Assembly: GCF_042680565.1 (NCBI RefSeq)
Contig: NZ_JBHUEJ010000019.1
Location: 124,001 to 188,000 of the forward strand
Origin: Ottowia flava
Lineage (GTDB): Bacteria; Pseudomonadota; Gammaproteobacteria; Burkholderiales; Burkholderiaceae_C
DNA length: 64,000 nt
Reading direction: 5' to 3'
Shown here: one piece after another, positions 36,831 to 45,440 of the stretch
How positions within the stretch are numbered: the stretch's first letter is position 1
How the letters are laid out: the number at the start of each line of letters is the position of its first letter
Program-made: the position numbers and the translations under genes
Notes under the pieces: model-generated
The model's database searches: none
Seen by the model: the letters and a program-made list of their open reading frames with translations, nothing else
What the model was told of the DNA's origin: nothing

Positions 36831-39362
36831 TTACTGCTTTACTTCGAACCAGACCAGGCCCCCGGATTGACCGAGAGCGGTCAGAAACGGGTTGGTCGAA
36901 AGCGCCCGTCCGTCGTCGTCCGCTGGTGCGAGCACGCGTTCCGCGCCGGTGAGGGAAAAATCGAACCGACCGGGATCGATGGAAACGGTCACGACATCCG
37001 CTTGGGGTGACGTGACCTGGTAGGTAGCGTCACCCGCCATGGCGGAGAGCCGAAAATCCAGATGCTGATAGCGATTCACCGTCGGCCACAGCGACGCCGG
37101 TAGCGCCAAATCTCGCCAGAGCGTGCGATGCGGGTAGTAGAACACGCCATTGACGGTGGGTACGCCCAGCGCCGCCAGTTCCAAGGCTTGCATCCCGCTG
37201 CCCAAAAACAGCGTCCGCAGTGGGCGTGGCGGCGTTGCTGTCAGGTCGTACGCAAAGGGCTTGGTCGCGTCGGCCACGCTGACCGATTTGGGTGCGAGCG
37301 AGAGAGGGTTGAATCCCAGCGCCGTGATGAGGCCCAGTGTCAGGGCCATGCCGACGGCTGCGCCGAGACGGCCCCGCATCATCCACCATGCTATGGCGGC
37401 GCCGGCGCTGCCCATGGCGATTTCATAGACCAGGCTGTTGCGCGAGAAATGCGTGGTCGGCAGACTGTGCAGTGCGTACATCACCATGACGCCGCTGCCA
37501 AGCGCAATCAGCGATGCGCTCACAGCGACGGCGGGTGTTCGTGATCGTGGGTGAGTGCCCTGTGCCCGATGCACGCCGTGTATCAGTGCCAGCAGCGCGG
37601 TACCCGCCAGGGCAAACGCCAATTCGGTTCGATCGGTGCGTGCGCGGCCCCACTGGCTCAGCTGGGCCAACCATTCGGGCAAGCCGATGAAGGCGTACCA
37701 AAGCGTGAGCGCGAGAAATGCGGTACAGGCGCGGATCGACCACTTGTGGTGTGATTCCCGCCACCCATGCCAGAGACCCAGGCCCAGCAACATCCAGGGC
37801 AACAGGTAGTAGGCGCTGATCTCGCTCTGGTTGGAGCCCGGGCCGGTACCGTACATGGTGGTTTCGGCGTTGGAAAATCCGCGCAGAAACTGGCTCATGT
37901 TGGCATCGCCGCCCAGGGCTGTCGTGCGTTGCCCCGGGTACACGGTGGCGCTCAACTGGGCTATGGCGTCATGTGTGTCCAGCCACCAACTGAAAAGCAG
38001 ACCGCCAGCGATGCAAAGGCTGACGACGCTACCGGCCCACTGGGCGGTGGTCCAACGGCACTGCGCGCGGTAATCCAGCACATGGCCCAGCAGCAGAAAA
38101 GCCATGAGCGTGCCCACGGTGACTTGCCACGGGGGATAGAGCAGGAGGACCCAGGCGGCCACCAGCCAGCCCGCCAATGCGCCCCACGCAAGTCCGAGGA
38201 TCACGGTTCGCGCCCGCAACAGCGCCAGTGCGACGCCCAGCAGACCTACCGGGAACAGCACCGCATAAAGTGGCCAGTTCGACCATGCCGTGGCGTACGG
38301 CGCCATGGCAAAGCTGGCGGTGGCGGCCAGGTTGAAACCACGTCCCAGCGGATTGAGCCGGTTCAGCAGCAACCAGACGACGGTCAAGCAGGCAAAGAAC
38401 GGCAGCTGCCACTGCCAGCTCAGCGCTTGGCGAAGGGGTAGCAAAAAGTGGCCCCAGGTGGCTGGTCGAGCAAGCGCCGCGAACTGGGCGATGGGCGCTC
38501 CCGTCATGCCGATGACGCCCATGTTTTGGCCTTCAATGCCGATGTGGGAATTGACCACCGGGAAACGCGGGCTGTGCTGATGCTGGGCGAGCACATTGGG
38601 CGTCAGCACGGCCCATTCATCGGTGCGAATGTTGCGCAGTGGCAGCACTCGCAGCATTGACCCCTCGAAGCTGGCGGCACCCACGCCGACTGGGCTTCTG
38701 GTCAGCAGCTGCCAGGAGCTTCCCGTCACGCCGAGCGCAACCAGGACCGCGAAGCTGACGGCGATCCAGGCCACGACCCGCCGCGTGGACCCCGCCACCC
38801 AGGTGCTTGCGCGCTCCGCGGCTCGCCGAGCCGCAGGCCAATACGCGACCCCGATGCCCAGAGCCACTACCAACAGCACGACCGCATGGCGACCAGGCAT
38901 GCCCCTAACGTGCACGCGTGTTGGCTCGCCATCAACGCTCGGCAGGGCCAACAAGGTTCCGTCTGGAAATTCAGCAACGACGTCCACGCGTGGCATACCT
39001 GCGGACAGGCGCGTATTGGGGCGAACCGTCAGTACGAAGCCGACCCCGGTGGACGCGGCGTCACCCAGTTGCGTACCCAAGTCGGGCCGGTTCACGGTGT
39101 TGACCGACACCGTTTCGGTGGACGCGTCGCGGACGCGGACCATGAAGCGTCGCGGCACGGCCTGATGGTCGCCGGACCAGGCCCAACCGCGAATTTCAAG
39201 CAGGCCGTGTTCCCCGTCGTAACTCAGCGCATCAATAGCACCCTGAGCAGTCGCCGATGCGTTTGCTGAAGCCGTTGTGCTACAGGCCAGCCAGAGCCCG
39301 AGCAGGACCAGGCGCAAAGCTGCGAACAGCAAACGTAGCGGAGCGAACGGCACGGATAGCAA
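36831..39362 (-). CDS. Large polytopic membrane protein of unknown function
   Basis: 843 residues. A signal-like N-terminus (LLFAALRLVLLGLWLACS) leads to a soluble region (about 40-155) with ALSYDGEHGLLEIRGWAWSG and RVDVVAEFPDGTLLALPS, resembling a beta-sandwich. Then about 11-13 membrane helices (from VVLLVVALGIGVAYW near 165 to VGMALTLGLITALGF near 690) with a loop between early helices (RVLPLRNIRTDEWAVLTPNV). A C-terminal soluble part follows (LFLGSGMQALELAALGVPTV, NGVFYYPHRTLWRDLAL). The topology recalls GT-C glycosyltransferases or related envelope polysaccharide proteins, but no catalytic motif can be assigned. Ends 4 bp before the ABC-F start. No clear partner in the neighbourhood. Confidence 0.72.
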   Translation of the reverse strand: MLSVPFAPLRLLFAALRLVLLGLWLACSTTASANASATAQGAIDALSYDGEHGLLEIRGWAWSGDHQAVPRRFMVRVRDASTETVSVNTVNRPDLGTQLGDAASTGVGFVLTVRPNTRLSAGMPRVDVVAEFPDGTLLALPSVDGEPTRVHVRGMPGRHAVVLLVVALGIGVAYWPAARRAAERASTWVAGSTRRVVAWIAVSFAVLVALGVTGSSWQLLTRSPVGVGAASFEGSMLRVLPLRNIRTDEWAVLTPNVLAQHQHSPRFPVVNSHIGIEGQNMGVIGMTGAPIAQFAALARPATWGHFLLPLRQALSWQWQLPFFACLTVVWLLLNRLNPLGRGFNLAATASFAMAPYATAWSNWPLYAVLFPVGLLGVALALLRARTVILGLAWGALAGWLVAAWVLLLYPPWQVTVGTLMAFLLLGHVLDYRAQCRWTTAQWAGSVVSLCIAGGLLFSWWLDTHDAIAQLSATVYPGQRTTALGGDANMSQFLRGFSNAETTMYGTGPGSNQSEISAYYLLPWMLLGLGLWHGWRESHHKWSIRACTAFLALTLWYAFIGLPEWLAQLSQWGRARTDRTELAFALAGTALLALIHGVHRAQGTHPRSRTPAVAVSASLIALGSGVMVMYALHSLPTTHFSRNSLVYEIAMGSAGAAIAWWMMRGRLGAAVGMALTLGLITALGFNPLSLAPKSVSVADATKPFAYDLTATPPRPLRTLFLGSGMQALELAALGVPTVNGVFYYPHRTLWRDLALPASLWPTVNRYQHLDFRLSAMAGDATYQVTSPQADVVTVSIDPGRFDFSLTGAERVLAPADDDGRALSTNPFLTALGQSGGLVWFEVKQ

Positions 39363-39397
39363 CCAGCAGGGTGAAAGAGGGAGGGCAAGTACCCTCG

Positions 39398-40261
39398 TCA
39401 GACGAAGGGCGCGGGCAGCAACAGAACTTGGTCGTCACCGGCGCTGGTGTCCAGCCAGATCGGGTTCAGGTGCGGAAACGCGGCTTCGAAATGCGCGCGT
39501 TCGTGACCGATTTCCAGCACCAGCACGGCGTGTTCCGTCATGCGGCTGGGCGCGTCTTTGAGCAGCTGGCGCACGAAATCCATGCCGTCGATGCCGCCGG
39601 CCAGGGCCAGTTCGGGCTCGGCGCGGTATTCGGCGGGCAGCGCGGCCATGCTTTGCGCGTTGACGTAGGGCGGGTTGCAGAGGATGAGATCGTACGGGCC
39701 GTCGCAGTGCGCCAGGCCGTCGGATTCGATCAGCCGGATGCGGTTGTGCAGCGCGTGGCGTTGCACGTTGAGCTTGGCCACGGCCAGGGCGTCGGTGCTC
39801 AGGTCGGCCGCGTCCACCTGTACGTCGGGCCAGGCCATGGCGGCCAGTACGGCCAGGCTGCCATTGCCGGTGCACAGGTCGAGCACGCGGCGGGTGCGAT
39901 CGCTCAGCCACGGGTCGATCCTGCCGTCGGCAATGGTTTCGGCGATCAGGCTGCGCGGCACGATGACGCGCTCGTCCACCGTGAAGGGCACGCCCTGCAG
40001 CCAGGCTTCGCCAATCAGGTAGGCCAGCGGCTTGCGCGTGTCAATGCGCGCTTTCAAAAGCGTAGCTGCTTGCGCTTGGCTGGCGGGCGCTACAGGCTGA
40101 TTTGATGCTGAATCGGTGAAGTCCGTATCCAGCGGCAGGCCCAGCGCGTGCAGCACCAGCCAGGCGGCTTCGTCACGCGCGTTGGTGGTGCCGTGGCCGA
40201 AGCCGACACCGGCTTCGGAGAGGGCGCGCTCAGTGTCGGCGACGAGTTCGGCGAGCGTCAT
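39398..40261 (-). CDS. prmB: Ribosomal protein L3 glutamine N5-methyltransferase
   Basis: 287 residues, SAM-dependent methyltransferase of the HemK/PrmB family. Catalytic NPPYVNAQSM (about residue 195) binds the Gln substrate; the SAM motif is VLDLCTGNGSLAVLAAM. GEAWLQGVPFTVDERVIVPR is the PrmB-type version rather than PrmC. Residues about 52-72 (ASNQPVAPASQAQAATLLK) are encoded by repeat A copy 17 in the loop between the N-terminal helical domain and the catalytic domain. The start at 40261 overlaps the dapE stop (ATGA), so they are coupled. Confidence 0.9.
   Translation of the reverse strand: MTLAELVADTERALSEAGVGFGHGTTNARDEAAWLVLHALGLPLDTDFTDSASNQPVAPASQAQAATLLKARIDTRKPLAYLIGEAWLQGVPFTVDERVIVPRSLIAETIADGRIDPWLSDRTRRVLDLCTGNGSLAVLAAMAWPDVQVDAADLSTDALAVAKLNVQRHALHNRIRLIESDGLAHCDGPYDLILCNPPYVNAQSMAALPAEYRAEPELALAGGIDGMDFVRQLLKDAPSRMTEHAVLVLEIGHERAHFEAAFPHLNPIWLDTSAGDDQVLLLPAPFV
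40052..40113 (+). repeat. Repeat family A, copy 17 (inside prmB)
   Basis: AAAGCGTAGCTGCTTGCGCT, TGGCTGGCGGGCGCTACAGG, CTGATTTGATGCTG. Antisense reading encodes part of PrmB. This variant carries GCGCTACAGGCTGATTTG in place of TTGTAGGGCT. Confidence 0.82.
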
Positions 40262-41451
40262 GCGCCGTCGCCAGAGGCGAGCGCGGCCAGGTTTTCCAGC
40301 ACGCGGCGGTAGATGGCAGTCAGCGGCTCGATGTCGGCCAGGGCGATGTGCTCGTCGATCTTGTGGATGCTGACGTTGGGCGGGCCGAGTTCGATCACCT
40401 GCGGACAGATCTGGGCGATGAAGCGCCCGTCGCTGGTGCCGCCGGTGGTGGACAGCTCGGTCTCGATGCCCGTCTCGGCGCGGATCGCGGCCTGCACGGC
40501 CTGCACCAGGGTGCCGGGCGTGGTCAGGAAGGGGCGGCCGCCCAGCGTCCACTTCAGGTCGTGGTCCAACCCGTGCTTTTGTAGAACGGCTTCGACGCGC
40601 TGCTGCAGCGATTCGGGCGTGGATTCGGTGCAGAAGCGGAAGTTGAAGTCCACCACCACCTGGCCGGGGATGATGTTGCTGGCGCCGGTGCCGCCGTGGA
40701 TGTTGCTGACCTGCCAGCTGGTGGGCGGGAAGAACTCGTTGCCGCGGTCCCATTCGATGGCGACCAGCTCGGCCAGCGCGGGTGCGAGCTGGTGGATGGG
40801 GTTGCGCGCCAGGTGCGGGTAGGCGATGTGACCCTGGATGCCTTTGACCGTGAGGCGGCCCGACAGCGTGCCGCGGCGGCCGTTCTTGATCATGTCGCCG
40901 GTGCGGTCGACGCTGGTGGGTTCGCCGACGATGCAGTAATCCAGCACTTCGCCGCGCGCCTTCAGGGCTTCGCAAACGACGACGGTGCCGTCCAAGGCTG
41001 GGCCTTCCTCGTCGCTGGTCAGCAGCAGGGCGATGTTGAGCGGTGCGTTGGGGTGCGCGGCCAGGAACTGCTCGGTCGCCACGACAAAGGCGGCGATGGA
41101 CGTCTTCATGTCGCTGGCGCCGCGGCCATAGAGCTTGCCGTCGCGCTCGGTCGGCACGAACGGGTCGCTGGTCCACTGCTCCAGCGGGCCGGTGGGCACA
41201 ACGTCGGTGTGGCCGGCAAAGACTATGGTTTTAGGAGCTGCCCGCGCAGATGGTTGTATGGCTGCAGGCCGTTTTGACCACAAATTGCGGACGCGGAAGT
41301 TGTCCGGCCCGCTGTCGATGATTTCGTTGACGAAGCCCAGCGGCGCCAGCCGTGCGGCCAGCAGGTCGATGCAGCCCGCGTCCTGCGGTGTGACGGAGGG
41401 GCGGGCGATCAGGTCTTCGGCGAGGGCGCGGGTGGCGGACGTGTTGGCCAT
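40258..41451 (-). CDS. dapE: Succinyl-diaminopimelate desuccinylase
   Basis: 397 residues, di-zinc M20 enzyme that removes succinate from N-succinyl-LL-diaminopimelate in lysine and peptidoglycan synthesis. Metal motifs: FAGHTDVVPTGPLEQW (about 87-102), YGRGASDMKTSIAAF, LLLTSDEEGPALDGT (Glu base), VGEPTSVDR, GGTSDGRFIAQICPQVIELG. The insert RPAAIQPSARAAPK just before the first metal motif (about residues 72-85) is encoded by repeat A copy 18; other DapE proteins have a shorter loop there. The start MANTSATRALAEDL at 41451 matches family N-termini. Overlaps prmB. Confidence 0.95.
   Translation of the reverse strand: MANTSATRALAEDLIARPSVTPQDAGCIDLLAARLAPLGFVNEIIDSGPDNFRVRNLWSKRPAAIQPSARAAPKTIVFAGHTDVVPTGPLEQWTSDPFVPTERDGKLYGRGASDMKTSIAAFVVATEQFLAAHPNAPLNIALLLTSDEEGPALDGTVVVCEALKARGEVLDYCIVGEPTSVDRTGDMIKNGRRGTLSGRLTVKGIQGHIAYPHLARNPIHQLAPALAELVAIEWDRGNEFFPPTSWQVSNIHGGTGASNIIPGQVVVDFNFRFCTESTPESLQQRVEAVLQKHGLDHDLKWTLGGRPFLTTPGTLVQAVQAAIRAETGIETELSTTGGTSDGRFIAQICPQVIELGPPNVSIHKIDEHIALADIEPLTAIYRRVLENLAALASGDGA
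41224..41282 (+). repeat. Repeat family A, copy 18 (inside dapE)
   Basis: GACTATGGTTTTAGGAGCTG, CCCGCGCAGATGGTTGTATG, GCTGCAGGCCGTTTTG. Antisense reading inserts about 14 residues into DapE. Confidence 0.9.
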
Positions 41452-41467
41452 GAAGTTGCTTGGTGCC

Positions 41468-42739
41468 TCAGCCCAGGCGCGAGTCGGCGAAGCTGCCCAG
41501 CTTGGAATCCTGGAAGCCCGAGTTGTTGAAGCCGCTGTTGCCAAAGCCGGTGCGCGGGAAGCCGCTCTTGCCCGGCGCCGGCACGTCCAGCGTGATTTCG
41601 GTGAAGGACGGCTCGTCGCTGGCCGCCTCGTCGTCTGCCTGCGGCTGGTTGGCGGAATAGCGCGTGGTGTCGTTCTGCAGGCGCCACATCAGGTTGGTCG
41701 GCGAATCGGCGTTGGCCAGGCCTTCCTTGCGGTCGATGATGCCGGCGTTGATCAGGCGCGCCAGGTCTTGTTCAAAAGTCTGCGAGCCTTCGGCGATGGA
41801 GTTGTCCATGGCTTCCTTGACGCCGGAGAAGTCGCTCTTTTCGATCAGGTCGGCCACCAGCTTGGTGTTCAGCATCACTTCGACGGCGGGCGTGCGGCCG
41901 CCGTCCAGCGTGCGGATCAGGCGCTGCGACACGATGGACTTCAGCGCCGCGGCCAAATCGCCCAGCAGGGTGGGGCGCACTTCGACTGGGTAGAAGCTCA
42001 ACACCCGGTTCAGCGCCTGGTAGCTGTTGTTGGCGTGCAGCGTGGCCAGGCACAGGTGGCCCGACTGCGCGTAGGCGATGGCGGCGGACATGGTTTCGCG
42101 GTCGCGGATCTCGCCAATCAGGATCACGTCAGGCGCCTGGCGCAGCGCGTTCTTCAGGCCGATCTGCAGCGCGCCGGTGTCGGAGCCGACTTCGCGCTGG
42201 TTCACCAGCGATTTCTTGTTGGTGAAGATGTATTCGATCGGGTCTTCAATCGTCAGGATGTGGCCAGGCACCAGGCCGTTGCGGTGGTCCAGCATGGCGG
42301 CCAGCGAGGTCGATTTGCCGGCGCCGGTGGCGCCCACCATCAGGATCAGGCCGCGCTTTTCCATCACCAGCATTTTCAGGATACCGGGGAGATTGAGCGT
42401 GTCCAATGCTGGAATATTGGGGCTGATGAAGCGAACCACCGCGGCATAGGTGCCGCGTTGGCGCATGGCCGACAGACGGAAGTTGCCCAGGCCATGGATC
42501 GGGATGGCCATGTTCAGCTCGCCCGTCTCACGCAGCTCTTCGATGCGGTTGGGCGGCACCACATCGATCAGCAGGTTCATCACCGCGTCGGGCGGCAAGA
42601 GCTGGCTGTTGATGGGGTGGCATTCGCCGTTGATCTTGATCGTCGCCGGCGCATGCGCCGACAGGTACACGTCCGAGGCCTGCTTTTCGGCCATCAGGTG
42701 CAGGATGCGTTCCATCATGGATTGCGGCGCTGCGGGCAT
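41468..42739 (-). CDS. pilU: PilT/PilU-like type IV pilus retraction ATPase
   Basis: 423 residues, hexameric ATPase of the PilT family. An N-terminal PAS-like domain (ASDVYLSAHAPATIKING) is followed by Walker A GATGAGKSTSLAAML (about residue 133), the Asp box TIEDPIEYIF, Walker B PDVILIGEIRDRETM, and the His box GHLCLATLHANN. A C-terminal Gly/Ser/Phe-rich tail (PRTGFGNSGFNNSGFQDSKL) fits PilU rather than PilT. It would drive pilus retraction with PilT, but sits inside the dap gene group between dapE and dapD with no other pilus gene here; assignment as PilU is probable, not certain. Confidence 0.82.
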   Translation of the reverse strand: MPAAPQSMMERILHLMAEKQASDVYLSAHAPATIKINGECHPINSQLLPPDAVMNLLIDVVPPNRIEELRETGELNMAIPIHGLGNFRLSAMRQRGTYAAVVRFISPNIPALDTLNLPGILKMLVMEKRGLILMVGATGAGKSTSLAAMLDHRNGLVPGHILTIEDPIEYIFTNKKSLVNQREVGSDTGALQIGLKNALRQAPDVILIGEIRDRETMSAAIAYAQSGHLCLATLHANNSYQALNRVLSFYPVEVRPTLLGDLAAALKSIVSQRLIRTLDGGRTPAVEVMLNTKLVADLIEKSDFSGVKEAMDNSIAEGSQTFEQDLARLINAGIIDRKEGLANADSPTNLMWRLQNDTTRYSANQPQADDEAASDEPSFTEITLDVPAPGKSGFPRTGFGNSGFNNSGFQDSKLGSFADSRLG

Positions 42740-42796
42740 GGACTTCCTCCGGACGCGAACGTTTTTTTAAGGGTGCAGGGCGGGCGACGACGGCGA

Positions 42797-43630
42797 TCAG
42801 GGACGCAGCAGGTCGTTGATGCTGGTCTTGGAGCGGGTTTGTGCGTCCACCGTCTTGACGATGATGGCGGCGTACATGCTGTAGTCCTGACCGGCGGCGG
42901 TCTTTTTGGGCAGGTTGCCGCTGACGATCACGCTGCCGCTCGGCACGCGGCCATAGCTGATCTCGCCGGTTTCGCGGTTGAAGATCGGGGTGCTCTGGCC
43001 GATGTACACGCCCATGCCGAGCACCGAGTTTTCTTCGACGATCACACCTTCAACGACTTCCGAGCGCGCGCCGATGAAGCAGTTGTCTTCAATGATGGTC
43101 GGGTTGGCTTGCAGGGGCTCCAGCACGCCACCCAGCCCGATGCCGCCCGACAGGTGCACGTTCTTGCCGACCTGGGCGCAGCTGCCCACGGTGGCCCAGG
43201 TGTCTACCATCGTGCCTTCGTCCACGTAGGCGCCGATGTTCACGTAGCTGGGCATCAGCACGGCGCCCTTGCCGATGAAGCTGCCGCGACGCGCCACGGC
43301 GGGCGGCACCACGCGCACGCCCGACTCGCGCATGGCGGCTTCGTCGAGGTGGGCGAACTTGGTCTGCACCTTGTCGAAGAAGCCCAGGTCACCTGCGCGG
43401 ATGAATTCGTTGTCCTTCAGGCGGAACGACAGCAGCACGGCTTTCTTGATCCACTGGTGCACCGTCCACTGGCCCACGCCTTCGCGCGTGGCCACGCGCA
43501 CGCGACCAGCGTTCAGGTCGCTGATGACGTGCTCGACGGCGTCGGCCACTTCTTTCGGGGCGGCCTTGGGCGAAATGTTGGCGCGGTCTTCCCACGCGGT
43601 GTCGATGATCTGCTGCAGTTGCTGGGTCAT
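42797..43630 (-). CDS. dapD: Tetrahydrodipicolinate N-succinyltransferase
   Basis: 277 residues, left-handed beta-helix acyltransferase that succinylates tetrahydrodipicolinate. Hexapeptide repeats run from about residue 105 (RRGSFIGKGAVLMPSYVNIG, GTMVDTWATVGSCAQVGKNV, NCFIGARSEVVEGVIVEENS). N-terminus MTQQLQQIIDTAWEDRANI is typical of DapD. Start at 43630; the longer frame lies inside dapC. Follows dapC by 13 bp and precedes the PilU-like gene, forming one operon. Confidence 0.97.
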   Translation of the reverse strand: MTQQLQQIIDTAWEDRANISPKAAPKEVADAVEHVISDLNAGRVRVATREGVGQWTVHQWIKKAVLLSFRLKDNEFIRAGDLGFFDKVQTKFAHLDEAAMRESGVRVVPPAVARRGSFIGKGAVLMPSYVNIGAYVDEGTMVDTWATVGSCAQVGKNVHLSGGIGLGGVLEPLQANPTIIEDNCFIGARSEVVEGVIVEENSVLGMGVYIGQSTPIFNRETGEISYGRVPSGSVIVSGNLPKKTAAGQDYSMYAAIIVKTVDAQTRSKTSINDLLRP

Positions 43631-43643
43631 GTGATGAAAAAGC

Positions 43644-44849
43644 TCAGGACTTGGATTGGATGAACTGGACGATGCGCTCGGCCGCTTCGACGCACTCGGC
43701 GGTGTCGGCCACCAAGGCCATGCGCACGCGGCCCCGGCCGGGGTTGACCCCATCCGCCTCGCGGGCCAGGTAGCTGCCGGGCAAGACGGTCACATTGTAT
43801 TGAGCGAGCAAGGCACGGGCGAAGTCGGTGTCGGAACCTTTCCACACTTCCGGCACCCCGGCCCACAGGTAGAAGGCGGCGTCGGGCAAGCGCACGTCCA
43901 TGACGGGCGCCAGCAAGGGCGTGACGCGCGCGAATTTCTCACGGTACTGGCGGCGATTGTCCTCCACGTGCGCCTCGTCGCCCCAGGCGGCGATGCTGGC
44001 GGTGGCCACGGCCGGGCTCATCGCGCTGCCGTGGTAGGTGCGGTACAGCAGGTAGGGTCGGATGACGTCGGCGTCGCCCGCGACGAAGCCCGAGCGCATG
44101 CCCGGCACGTTGCTGCGCTTGGACAGGCTGGTCAGCATGACCAGGCGCCTGAAATCGGTGCGGCCCAGCTTCGTGGCGGCTTCCAGGCCGCCCAGCGGCG
44201 CGTCGCCCTGGAAGTAGATCTCGCTGTAGCACTCGTCTGAGGCGATCACGAAGCCGTAGCGGTCGCTCAGATCGAACAGCAGCTTCCACTCGTCCAGCGG
44301 CATCACGGCGCCCGTGGGATTGCCTGGCGAGCAAACGTAGACCAGCTTCGTGCGTGCCCACACGTCTTGCGGCACATGGTCCCAGCGCGGCGCAAAGTTG
44401 CGCGCCGGGTCGCTGGCCACGTAGTGCGGCTGAGCGCCGGCCAGCAGAGCGGCGCCTTCGTAGATTTGGTAGAACGGATTGGGGCAGACGACGGTGGCCC
44501 CCTCTTGGGTCGGGTCGATCGCCGTCTGGGCCAGCGAGAACAGCGCCTCGCGTGAGCCCAGCACCGGAATCACCTGGCTTGCCGAATCGACCGACACCCC
44601 ATAGCGGCGTTGCAGCCAGCCGGCGCAGGCGGCGCGCAGGCCGGGGGTGCCCGCCGTGGGCGGGTAGCCCGACAGGCCGGTGGCCAGATCACCCGCCAGC
44701 GCGTCCTGGATGAACTGCGGTGTGGCATGCTTGGGCTCGCCGATGCCCAGGCTGATCGGGCGGTAGTCGGCGTTTGGCGTGACGTCCGCGAAGAGTTGGC
44801 GCAACCGCTCGAAAGGGTAGGGCTGCAGCCGGGAAAGCAGGGGGTTCAT
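43644..44849 (-). CDS. dapC: Succinyldiaminopimelate transaminase
   Basis: 401 residues, class I/II PLP aminotransferase that transfers the amino group to N-succinyl-L-2-amino-6-oxopimelate. SLGIGEPKHATPQFI near the start, VCSPGNPTGAVMPLDEW, ASDECYSEIYFQG, and the PLP lysine in LTSLSKRSNVPGMRSGF (about residue 240) are clear. The C-terminus has RVRMALVADTAECVEAAERI. First gene of the dapC-dapD-pilU-dapE-prmB group; its place defines the specific function among similar aminotransferases. Confidence 0.92.
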   Translation of the reverse strand: MNPLLSRLQPYPFERLRQLFADVTPNADYRPISLGIGEPKHATPQFIQDALAGDLATGLSGYPPTAGTPGLRAACAGWLQRRYGVSVDSASQVIPVLGSREALFSLAQTAIDPTQEGATVVCPNPFYQIYEGAALLAGAQPHYVASDPARNFAPRWDHVPQDVWARTKLVYVCSPGNPTGAVMPLDEWKLLFDLSDRYGFVIASDECYSEIYFQGDAPLGGLEAATKLGRTDFRRLVMLTSLSKRSNVPGMRSGFVAGDADVIRPYLLYRTYHGSAMSPAVATASIAAWGDEAHVEDNRRQYREKFARVTPLLAPVMDVRLPDAAFYLWAGVPEVWKGSDTDFARALLAQYNVTVLPGSYLAREADGVNPGRGRVRMALVADTAECVEAAERIVQFIQSKS

Positions 44850-45066
44850 GCAGCCGATTATCGCGGCGGGATGTGCGACGGGGTGCTGGTGCAGCTCGCG
44901 AACGGCCGTCCCGAGCTGGCCCTGGGCGAAAGGAGCGCCCCGGTTTGCTCGTTCTGCCCTACGCCGTTGCCGTGGCGGGCCGATGCCGGGCTTGTCCTAC
45001 CCGGCTACGCCTGTTGCGCGCCTAAGGTGGAGTGGTGCGGGCATGTGGTCCCGCAAGGAGCCAACC

Positions 45067-45315
45067 ATGCCGAACGCCTCCCAAGCCTGCGCCACCTGCG
45101 GCAATGTGTACGACAAAGCCTTTCAGGTCACCGCCAACGGCCAGAGCTACACCTTCGACAGCTTCGAATGCGCCGCCCAGAAACTGGCGCCGACCTGTGA
45201 GCACTGCAAGGTCCGCATCCTGGGCCATGGGCTGGAGGCCGAGGGCGGGCGCTTCTTCTGTTGCGACCATTGCGCCGAGCGCGCGGGCGTGAAGGGTTTG
45301 CGGGACCGCGTATGA
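45067..45315 (+). CDS. Small Cys-rich metal-binding protein
   Basis: 82 residues. Four pairs of Cys: QACATCGNVYD, FECAAQKLAPTCEHCKV, and RFFCCDHCAERAG; the arrangement (CxxC, later CxxC, then CCxxC with His) suggests a treble-clef or TRASH-like zinc site. AAGGAG precedes the start at 45067. Cytoplasmic, no membrane segment. The function is unknown; small proteins of this type can be metal sensors or chaperones. Precedes a ferritin-like di-iron protein gene by 125 bp, with repeat A copy 19 in between. Confidence 0.7.
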   Translation: MPNASQACATCGNVYDKAFQVTANGQSYTFDSFECAAQKLAPTCEHCKVRILGHGLEAEGGRFFCCDHCAERAGVKGLRDRV

Positions 45316-45383
45316 AAGCCGTTGCGCGGTCGGCCCCTTGCGAGGTGGACGGGCGGTAGACGCTCGACGCCACCCGTCGGTAG

Positions 45384-45425
45384 GCATTTTGTAGCTGGCT
45401 GCGCAGGCCCTTGGCGCTCAGGCCG
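45384..45425 (+). repeat. Repeat family A, copy 19 (short)
   Basis: CATTTTGTAGCTGGCTGCGC, AGGCCCTTGGCGCTCAGGCC; the second half is divergent. Confidence 0.7.
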
Positions 45426-45440
45426 GTCATACTGCCCGGG

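Noticed and set aside
39398..41176. Single 592-residue frame spanning prmB and dapE
   Set aside because: Its first half is an Arg/His-rich out-of-frame reading of dapE; the true prmB start overlaps the dapE stop at 40258-40261.
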